The position numbers and the translations under genes were made by a program. DNA of 14,699 nt from Calocera cornea HHB12733 (Eukaryota > Basidiomycota > Dacrymycetes > Dacrymycetales > Dacrymycetaceae), in NCBI GenBank assembly GCA_001632435.1, contig KV424201.1, positions 1-14,699 on the forward strand, given 5' to 3'. This document shows positions 1 to 6,861 of this stretch, one piece after another (the first letter of the stretch is position 1; each line of letters starts with the position of its first letter). Under the pieces are notes generated by a model. The model was not told where the DNA came from and did not search any database. It was given only the letters and a program-made list of their open reading frames with translations.

Positions 1-328
1 CTGCGCTCTTACTGACTATCCTTTCGAGGTCGGTCTTCGTATACCGTCTAGTATCGTCGGTCGACCCGGGATACAGCCTGAGAACTGCTTTTCGAAATGC
101 CGCGAAATCGGTCGGCACGGCCTTCGATTCAGGTAGCGACTCCCAGACTTGTGCCACATCGATATCCACGTACTTCAAACTGTAATCGACCCACTTCTCT
201 GGCGACACCTCATGCCCCTCGCATAGCTGCTGCACGTCCTCTAAGAATCGAACGATGTGCTCTGGTCGGGCCGACTCCAAGACTGGGGCGTTTCGACTCG
301 ACCTCAACGGCATCATCGATTCCGGCAT
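1..328 (-). CDS. Gag-like retrotransposon protein, partial (C-terminal part outside window)
   Basis: A frame open from ATG at 328 to the window edge encodes 109 residues with no stop. It reads as a structural (Gag-like) protein that would coat the retroelement RNA in cytoplasmic particles. Visible features are a helical stretch with HIVRFLEDVQQLCEGHE, then WVDYSLKYVDIDVAQVWESL, then a DFAAFRKAVLRLYPGS segment followed by RRYTKTDLERIV. This pattern of FLEDVE-like, W..S/TLPE and FK.AVL.LYPG blocks is, from memory, typical of Gag-like proteins in agaricomycete LTR elements. The frame stays open upstream to about 717 but has no Met there; that part is rich in Pro, Ser and Thr and may be untranslated leader. 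The ORF does not end in the window, so its state further on is unknown. Confidence 0.65.
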   Translation of the reverse strand, partial: MPESMMPLRSSRNAPVLESARPEHIVRFLEDVQQLCEGHEVSPEKWVDYSLKYVDIDVAQVWESLPESKAVPTDFAAFRKAVLRLYPGSTDDTRRYTKTDLERIVSKSA

Positions 329-735
329 GTTGGGCGATATTGGTCGAAACGATGCGTCAACGTCGGAGGGTACGGGTTGGTCGAGGAGGCGGTCAGAGGT
401 TGTCGAGCTCGGAGGAGAGGTGAGCGTCGATGTCGACGGGTTCGGCGAGTTTTCTGAAACCAGGGGAGGCGGATGCGGATCCGATGCCTGGCGATGCGCT
501 ATCCGACGCGGTTGATATATCGGTATCTGGCTCCGAAAGGGTCTGCCGCTGCGGAGCGTCACGGTTGCAGATGGGTCTCGGGTCGCTAGACGCCCCGACG
601 AATTTTCGCTCGCCCGCTGTAGTAACCCCAACCAGATTTCCCTCGCGTTGGGCTCCAATGTACCTATACCCAAATATCGGGCTGTAGGCTGCGAGGCGCT
701 GGGAGGGGCACTGATCGATAGTTACGTTGAATCGA

Positions 736-1046
736 TGTAGTAGATAGTAATATATATGTCGATGTCGAATCGATTCGAGGCCTCGAATGGCCGATGAGCG
801 CACACAGTAAGCGACGAGGTCGTAGGGGAAAGAGATCGCATTGGGGCCCGAAGGCGTATGGAAAGGTTCCTATACTACGGGCTGTGCCCGATCGGCATAC
901 CGAAGGTCCGAATCGAAGACCGTGCGGGCCAGCGTGCGCCGAACCCGACCGTATCGACGATTCGAAGCGTCGATTGCTTCGATACGAAAGAAAAGAAAAG
1001 AGTACATTGCTATCGATACTGCCTCTACTACCTTTCTAGCAGCACA
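736..1046 (-). repeat. Probable 5' LTR (about 311 nt)
   Basis: Read on the minus strand the segment starts TGTGCTGCTAG and ends CTATCTACTACA, giving TG...CA termini with imperfectly inverted ends, as LTRs have. It lies just upstream of the Gag-like frame. Its outer end coincides to the base with the break in similarity to the paralogous gene. It contains a TATATAT tract at about 751-757 and a small hairpin (CGAAGC at 963-968 with GCTTCG at 976-981). The inner boundary at 736 rests only on the terminal dinucleotide and the partial end symmetry; the second LTR is not in the window for comparison. Confidence 0.5.
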
Positions 1047-1419
1047 CCAGCTGAAGGACTGCCTATCATATATGCTTCGCGAGATCCCAGGGGTTGTGAA
1101 ACGGTCTGGTGTTCTGGACGCGTATTTCAAGGCGACCGGCGTACGCTTACAGCCTGTACCCCAGGCTCGGGTCCTTGCAGAAGAAGAGGACGCTATTGGC
1201 GTGCAGATGTCTTCGACCGTGCAAGGATGCAATGCGGAGACGCAGCGGGCGGACATGGATCAGGCGCATGCAAAGGCCGAAGGAAGCGGGACAGGGGGGT
1301 GGGCGGCAGCAGATGACGAGGGAGGCGCCGATATGGTGTCGAACGCACTGGGAGCCGAAGAGGAGCTTCCAGCTGACCCAACTTGGCATGCGCGTAGATT
1401 GTCGGAAGTACAGTGGTGA
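1047..1419 (+). pseudogene. Truncated 3' fragment of the orphan family member found at 12839-14422
   Basis: This is the C-terminal third of a gene whose longer relative sits in inverted orientation at the other end of the window. From QLKDCL to WHARRLSEV the two proteins align over about 121 residues with about 70% identity by hand count and no gap, including ARVLAEEEDA, SSTVQG, AAADDEGG and DPTWHARRLSEV. The tail differs: this copy stops two residues later (TGA at 1417-1419), the long copy runs on for about 11 more. The 5' part is missing because the LTR begins immediately before CCAGCTGAAGG. The remaining frame is intact, and it is also open into the LTR as far as about 841. The first in-frame ATG in the gene-derived part is at 1072. 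Function unknown; most likely a disrupted gene. Confidence 0.7.
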
Positions 1420-2277
1420 CGAAAGTTGTGCACATGGCCCTGACTCGCGCCTCATCACATTATGGCCTAGTAGTTTATCCACCATCCCTCTGCTTGTAAC
1501 AATCATTCTACACGCAATGACATGGAATTATACAATCGATTCTACGTAGTCCTGGCCCAGACCTGTGCACCCCTCCTGCAGCGCTGTCCAGAGCTGGTCC
1601 TGTTTTGTTGGAAGAGGTTTCCTATATGTCGCTCTCATACCGTGCATGTCCGGAGCGTCGCAAACCCTATTCAACCTATGGCTATGCGCAGAAGGTTCCA
1701 TATTGCGCAGCTACACGCGACTTCGAATTGGGTAAACATATCTCATGGTAATTGAAAGCTAGCAGGGTAAACGAATAATTGGGTAGATACATGCCGGGTC
1801 GTACACTACACTGCTGCAGCTACGTGCAGACTGGCCGAAGAAGAAACACGTGACAAAGGGACAATGCGTTGGGTGTGCAATGCGGGGGGATGCGAAGGGG
1901 ATTGGGCTTGCTCCTCGGGCCTTGGGCGGTCGAGGGGATGCTGGACGATGAGTGGCCGGGGGCGGGGATGCAATGGGGACGCGAGTTGGCCGAAGGGGGG
2001 AGTGCGAAGAGAAAAAGTGCAAAGACGAAACAGAATGGAGCCTACACTATACCCTAATTCTGGGTATCCGGGATGACCAGATGAAAGAGAAATGGAGTGC
2101 GAAGACAGGGGCGAAGAGAGACGGGAGATTACAGATATTCGGATTGGATTTCGCGATTCATACTTCGGTTTCTTGATGTTGCGTTCCTCAGCGACCTTGA
2201 TGACTCGTGGGTAGCGACGAGGGACAGTGGGCGACTGTGGCGGCAACATGACCGACGGTGAGAGGTGAAAGCGAGGG
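1420..2277. other. Intergenic region without a supported gene
   Basis: Between the truncated fragment and the 3' end of the homeobox gene I see only short overlapping ORFs with no recognisable protein text and mutually incompatible frames. The right part probably holds the 3' UTR of the minus-strand homeobox gene. A CACGTG hexamer lies at about 1847-1852. From about 1860 to 2000 the plus strand is strikingly G-rich (many GGGG runs), which is compositional and not coding-like. Confidence 0.5.
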
Positions 2278-4113
2278 TTATGACCTCCCCTGCTCCCCCT
2301 TGCCCGAAGCCATGAAGCACAGCAGCTCCGCCGCCTCCTTCTCCCAGTCCCTCGGCACCTCCGTCTCCTGCTTGACCTTGCCAGTGCTCAGCCCTTCCAT
2401 CCGCACTTGGTCGACCTTGACGCCGTTCCCAGCCAGGCTGACCTCCTTCACCTCCTCGACCTTCACGGCACTGATCACATCACGCGGCCGGTCGAGCAGC
2501 GAGGGGGAGAGAACGAGCAGCTCCACGCTCGTATTGGGCGTGGCGAGCTCGATTTCGGAAGACTGGGAGGAGACGCTCCCTTCGAAGCTCAGCTCGGGCT
2601 CTTCCTGCTCTGGCTCATGCTCGTGCTCGGTGACTTCTCCACCCTCAGTGCCGTCGGAGGTGTCGGAGCCGACAGAGCGTTGGGAGCGCTGGGAGACGTT
2701 GCTGTAGGTGCACTCGGTACCGGAGGCGGAGAGTGGAGCGCCCTCATCATCTGAAGCAGCTGAGACGTCGGATCCGCTGTCCTCCGCAGCCTCGTGCAGC
2801 GTCGGAGCCGGCGACAGCGATAGCCTCTGGCGCTTGGCCAACCTGCCCATGCCCAAGCGCAAGTCGGCTGAGCGGGCTCCAAACGGCGCGCTATGCGAGT
2901 TGTGATTCGAGCCGAGAGTGGGGACCGAGTCGAGGGAGCGCTTGCGCATGAAGGGGGCGATGTAGGGCGATGTGTTCGGGGAGGAGAGCATGCGCTCCCA
3001 CAGGGGGTCGTCCCTCTGCTGGTGCGGCTGGGGCTGGGGCTGCTGGACATAGGCGTGGGAGGGGAGGGAGGGGGAGTGCTTGAACTGCATTCCATGGCTG
3101 GGCATCGAGTATGCGCGGACGAGCGCGGGGGCCTCCGGCCTCGACGCACGGAAGCTTGCAGGCAGCTGCTGGGCGGAGGCGTATCGGTGCATTTGGGGGT
3201 GGGGGTGGAGGGTGTTGACACTAAGCTGCCCGAGCGGCCTCCGCTGCTGCTGCTGCTGTTGGGGATTGAACGGTGCCGAGTGCATCCGGGCGATTGCGAG
3301 TGCCGCGGCGAGCTCTTGGTCCTTCGGAGGGAGGGGCGAGGTGGGGCCGCGTCGCTGAGCGTCGAGCGCCGCTTGCTCCAGGGTTTTGCGTTTGCGTCGC
3401 AGCTCAAACTCCGCTTCAGATAAGACCGGGGTGGAGCATGTACGAGCGAGGGACCCGGGACGACCCTGCTGACCCGGGTATGACTGTGCAGGAGGCTGGG
3501 AGTGCGAGTGCTGGGAGTTGGGGTCGGAGTTGGGCTGCGGCTGGGAGTTGACCGGCACCCTGCGGGGCGGGCGACGCGTGAGGCCTTGCGCTTTGCGCTT
3601 GTCCGTCTGACGCTTGTTCTGAAACCAGATCTGGACGGAGCGGGCGGACCTGCGCATATACGGTCAGTATAGCTCCTACAAACCCACATCTCCCGCAATG
3701 CAGCCGCTGGGAGCGACTGCTGGGCAGCGAGGGCAAGAGGGAGGTACGCACATGTTCGTCATCTGTCCTATGCGAACTCGGTTCTTCGCATCGGGCAGAG
3801 TGCACTTGGCGTACTCCGCCTCGAGTACTGCGAGCTCCTCCGGAGTGGTCCGTCGTCGACGCTTGATGTCGTCCGGCTGGGAGAAGCCGAACTCCTCGCC
3901 GTCCTCGCCGTCCTGGTCCGGGTTCGGCGAGAGCTCGCCGTCGTACTGGGAGGGAGGGTCGTGGTACAGCTCTGAGGCGTGGAGGGAGGAGGACGGGGTT
4001 GTGGGGGTGCGGAGGTCGGAGTATGTCGGGGAGGGGAGGGGGAGAGAGGGGGTTGGCGAGGGCGCGGTGGGCCGGTAGCCGGCAGCGGAGGACGGGCGGA
4101 GAGGGGCGTGCAT
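2278..4113 (-). CDS. Homeobox transcription factor (homeodomain protein), two exons
   Basis: Predicted nuclear DNA-binding regulator. Exon 1 is 4113-3752 and exon 2 is 3649-2278; the intron 3751-3650 begins GTGCGT and ends GCGCAG. Joining gives 577 residues. The homeodomain spans about residues 82-141: basic arm KRRRRT, helix 1 with L97 and Y101 (positions 16 and 20), R112 (position 31), and recognition helix SVQIWFQNKRQTDKRK with the invariant W48, F49, N51 and R53 and Gln at position 50. The intron cuts inside the domain, at Met121, just before the recognition helix. The rest is low-complexity: Pro/Ser-rich N-terminus, Gln run at about 251-256, a coiled-coil-like ELRRKRKTLEQAALDAQRR segment, and an acidic Glu-rich region near the C-terminus. 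It resembles fungal homeobox regulators of the Yox1/Pho2 kind and the hom genes of mushroom development; which one cannot be told. It diverges from YTM1. Confidence 0.9.
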
Positions 4114-4297
4114 GCTGAGGGCGTCGCCGGGAGGAGGGCGGAGGACCGAGGGTGAGGGTGAGACGGTGAAGCAGGACGCCTGAAGGAGGGGGGAGGGCGA
4201 TGTAGCAGAGGCCAGGCAGGGTTAATAGGGCCCGGACGCAGTTATATTACACTTCCTCCCGCCTTCCGCGCGTGTGCTTGTTGCGCCCTGGAAGCGG

Positions 4298-4323
4298 ACG
4301 CGTCGCATACACCGTCACGTGAT
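4298..4323. promoter_or_regulatory. ACGCGT box and GTCACGTGAT site in the divergent promoter
   Basis: ACGCGT at 4298-4303 matches the MluI cell-cycle box bound by MBF in ascomycete yeasts. GTCACGTGAT at 4314-4323 matches the Cbf1/CDE I-type E-box. They lie 185-210 nt upstream of the homeobox ATG and about 740 nt from the YTM1 ATG, so they more likely serve the homeobox gene. They are outside the duplicated part. Assignment is from motif match only; a hexamer in GC-rich DNA can occur by chance. Confidence 0.3.
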
Positions 4324-4893
4324 GCTGCTCTACGGCGCGGGAGGCATGTCATGTGCACCCCATGTGGGCGCAATGAACGCTTTGCCCCCGGGCGGCTGTG
4401 TCAAAATTTCGCGTGAAGGCGGGTTGGGTCACGCCTCTGGAGGGAGGGTGCGGACATTTCATTTCGGCCTGCTGGTCCTTCGTGCAAAGGAACATCTCCG
4501 TTCCTGCAACGTGTATCATACACACTACGAGGCACACAAGAAGCGGATTGCTGCATACCACACGGCAGCGACCTGGACCTCGCCCCGCCACACTTTAACT
4601 CAGGCACATCCCACGGTTGACAGCTCCTCCCGCCCCCTCTTGCACGACAGGCCGACCGCCCGACGCACACCCCGCTCCGCGACCAGCACTTGTTTGCATT
4701 CCGCACACCGCGGTCGTTGACTTGCTCGCGCGCGTTTGGTTGTTTGCATTCACCACATTCCACCGCCTGTGCACGTGCCGCATTCCACGATACCGATCCC
4801 CACATCGTCGACGTCATCACATTACAAGCGCGAACGCGAGCATCTGCACTTGCACGACCATTCCAGTTGCCGCCTTTACAACACCTGCCTTGG

Positions 4894-4997
4894 GCATAAC
4901 CGACTTGATATCCCCCCATCACCACTTTCACCTTGCGCATAACCGACTTCACCGTTGCGCATAACCGGCTCCATCCCTGCGCGTAACCGACTTCACC
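4894..4997 (+). repeat. Degenerate tandem GCATAACCGACTT repeats in the YTM1 leader
   Basis: Four units share the core GCRTAACCGRCT: 4894-4906, 4935-4955, 4957-4970 and 4979-4997, the last three closely spaced as GCGCATAACCGACTTCACC-like units. They lie 70-170 nt before the YTM1 ATG. At least three recognisable units persist at the matching place in the pseudogene copy (about 11125-11190). They may be transcription-factor sites or leader sequence; nothing here decides between these. Confidence 0.6.
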
Positions 4998-5065
4998 GTC
5001 TCGAACTCAACCGACCTCTCGCACACCGTCACACGAGTCGTACACACGCCCTTCTCCCACCCAAA

Positions 5066-6556
5066 ATGGCCACCTCTACTTCCGCCAACCCCAACGCGGG
5101 CCCGACCGTCCCCCTCCTCCTCTCGACCCGCACGCCCTATCCGCTCCCGCCCACGCGCTACCTCATCCCAACCAGCTTCACGCGCTTCCAGCTCTCCCAG
5201 CTCATCAACACCTCCCTCTCCCTCTCCCCGCCAGTGCCGTTCGACTTCCTCGTCCGTGGTCAGCTCCTCCGAGGTAGCTTGCAACAATGGCTCGACGCGA
5301 GGGGCCAGGGTGCGGAGGAGACGCTGGAGGTGGAGTACGTGCAGAGCGTGTTGCCGCCGAAGCAGGAAGCGAGCTTGGAGCAGGACGACTGGGTGTCAAC
5401 TGTCTCCCTCGCTATGCCGGGGCACATCCTCACAGGTGCATACGACAATACGGTGCGCATATACTCGGAAGGGCAGGAGCTGCTACATACGCTCCGCTCC
5501 CACACCGGGGCCGTGACGGGCTTGGCGGCGTTTAACGCGCCTGGGGAGTACGGGTTGGGGGAGGGACAGGTCGTGGCGAGCAGCTCGCACGACCGGAGCG
5601 TCCATCTGCACTACATCCCTACCACGGGCGAGCCGACCCTGCTCACCACCCTGCATACCTCTCCAGCACAGGTGTCTTCGGTCGCCGTCAACGCGCAGGG
5701 ATCGAGCCTCGTCACGGCGACATGGGACGGCCTCGTAGGGCTGTTCAACACCTCCCTTCCAACCTCTCACGAGCTGCCTGCGGAAGAAGACGCCGAATCC
5801 TCCCGCAAGAAACGGCGCAAGCTCGCCCCCACCGCCACCGAAGGCGAGGAGGCGAGGGAGGTGTTCCGAAAAGCGCCCGAGCTGGTGTTACGCGGGCATC
5901 AGGGGAAGGTCAGCAAGGCGGTGTGGGACCTGGATGGCCGGAGCGTCTTCTCAGCTGGGTGGGACTTTACGGTGCGGCAGTGGGATGCTGGCACGGGGGT
6001 GCAGGGGGTTGTGAAGGTGCGTTTCGGTCCATGCTTCCCAGCCATGCACAGCTGCTGACATATATGCGCGTAGACCACCCCGGACCGAGTGCACCTCACG
6101 CTTGGCCGTATGGCCGGCACTGCTCCGCTCCTCGCGACCGGTACATCCGACCGCTCCGTCTGCATATTCGACCTCCGCGCGCCCACCACCGTGCAACTAA
6201 CCCTCCCGCACTCCTCGCCCGTACCATCGGTCGTCCCGCACCCTACCGCCCCACACCTGCTCACCAGCGCGACCCTCTCGGGCGTTCTCCAGATCTGGGA
6301 CCTCCGTGCCCCGCGAGAAAGCCTGGTGCGCGTACAGCGGGAGGGCGGCAAGTGTCTATGTGTGGACTGGAAGGTCAGGGGCGAGGGTGGGGAGGGGCTG
6401 TGGGCCACCGGGGGGGAGGACAGGAAGGTGCAGGTTTGGAGGACCGGGACTGGTGGGGCAGGGACGACCGTGGGCGCTACGGCTGTTGGGGTGGAGAGGG
6501 TGCAGGGAACGGATGTGGACGGAGCTAGGCCGGCTGCTGTAGCTGCTACTGCGTAA
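5066..6556 (+). CDS. YTM1: Ribosome biogenesis protein YTM1 (WDR12 homologue), NLE plus WD40 repeats
   Basis: YTM1/WDR12 is the member of the nucleolar Nop7-Erb1-Ytm1 (PeBoW) complex needed for 27S pre-rRNA processing and 60S subunit assembly; its NLE domain is the handle that the AAA ATPase Rea1/Midasin pulls to release the complex. Exon 1 is 5066-6016 and exon 2 is 6074-6556; the phase-0 intron (6017-6073, 57 nt) starts GTGCGT and ends GCGTAG. The product is 477 residues, normal for the family. The NLE domain covers about residues 30-95 (RYLIPTSFTRFQLSQLIN, PVPFDFLVRGQLLRGSL, LEVEYVQSVLPP), followed by DDWVS and WD-type blades such as GAYDNTVRIYS, GWDFTVRQWD, GTSDRSVCIFD and GVLQIWDLR. A basic SRKKRRKLAP insert (about 246-255) fits a nuclear signal. 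The ATG at 5066 (CAAAATGG, A at -3) is preferred to the in-frame one at 4955 because the family begins just before the NLE domain. Confidence 0.95.
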
Positions 6557-6861
6557 GCCGTATATGTGCGGTGGAGGAAAGTCTTCAGCTACCTAGCGTA
6601 TGTGGACTGCATGTCAGCGCTTCGTCGAATGTGGCTCAATGCCATTTGTTTACGCTCGAAGCTGAGCATATCCCCGCAGGCAATTCAGTGCTGGCCGCGG
6701 CGGGAAGCCAACGGGTATCATTACAAGCTCAAGACGCGAACAAACAAATCTATGTACACGACCACAAGAACACAAAAGGATCACAGCTCTAATAGAGCAA
6801 CAGTTGCCTCACCCAAAACGGGCACTTGCTAACCTGGCCGCCAGATCATTCCGTATCCTTC
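6557..6861. other. Convergent 3' ends of YTM1 and the orphan gene
   Basis: About 305 nt between two stop codons that face each other. It should hold both 3' UTRs and polyadenylation signals. It is more AT-rich than the flanking exons from about 6715 to 6800. No further gene seen. Confidence 0.5.

Larger units (their letters stand above)
1..1046 (-). mobile_element. LTR retrotransposon, 5' part (LTR plus Gag-like ORF)
   Basis: On the minus strand the order is a probable LTR (1046 down to 736), a short leader, then a Gag-like frame that runs off the window at position 1. This is the order expected at the 5' end of an LTR retrotransposon. The right end of the element falls at ...CACA/CCAGC (1046/1047), exactly where similarity to the gene family member at 12839-14422 begins, so the element appears to have inserted into a paralogue of that gene. 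The protease, reverse transcriptase, integrase and second LTR would lie left of position 1, so the superfamily (Ty3/Gypsy is likely) cannot be proved here. No convincing tRNA primer-binding site was recognised after the LTR. Confidence 0.65.
4114..5065. promoter_or_regulatory. Divergent promoter region between the homeobox gene and YTM1
   Basis: About 950 nt separate the two divergent start codons. The half next to YTM1 is C-rich on the plus strand, common in fungal promoters and leaders. On the minus strand a TATA-like TAATATAAC sits at about 4242-4250, roughly 130 nt before the homeobox ATG. An ACGCGT box, a GTCACGTGAT site and tandem CATAACCG repeats are listed separately. From about 4556 onward this DNA is also present, diverged, at 10772 onward as part of the YTM1 segmental copy. 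No coding ORF in it is convincing. Confidence 0.6.

Noticed and set aside
393..803. Minus-strand ORF of 136 codons beside the Gag-like frame
   Set aside because: It overlaps the LTR and leader in a different frame from the Gag-like ORF and shows no family text; probably a chance ORF.
2893..3423. Plus-strand ORF antisense to homeobox exon 2
   Set aside because: Shadow of the homeobox coding frame; its Leu runs mirror the Gln/CAG repeats on the other strand.
2589..3698. Long minus-strand ORF of 369 codons in another frame of the homeobox gene
   Set aside because: Arg/Ser/Pro-rich shadow caused by GC-rich codons; the overlapping frame carries the homeodomain.
4274..4952. ORFs on both strands in the divergent promoter
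   Set aside because: Low-information protein text, no introns or family features, and they overlap each other antisense; similar but broken ORFs appear in the duplicated copy, showing no constraint.
4894..4997. CRISPR-like repeat array
   Set aside because: Units are degenerate with no regular unique spacers, and the context is a fungal promoter.
5722..6528. Plus-strand ORF of 268 codons inside YTM1
   Set aside because: Frame-shifted shadow of YTM1; it crosses the intron without WD40 text.
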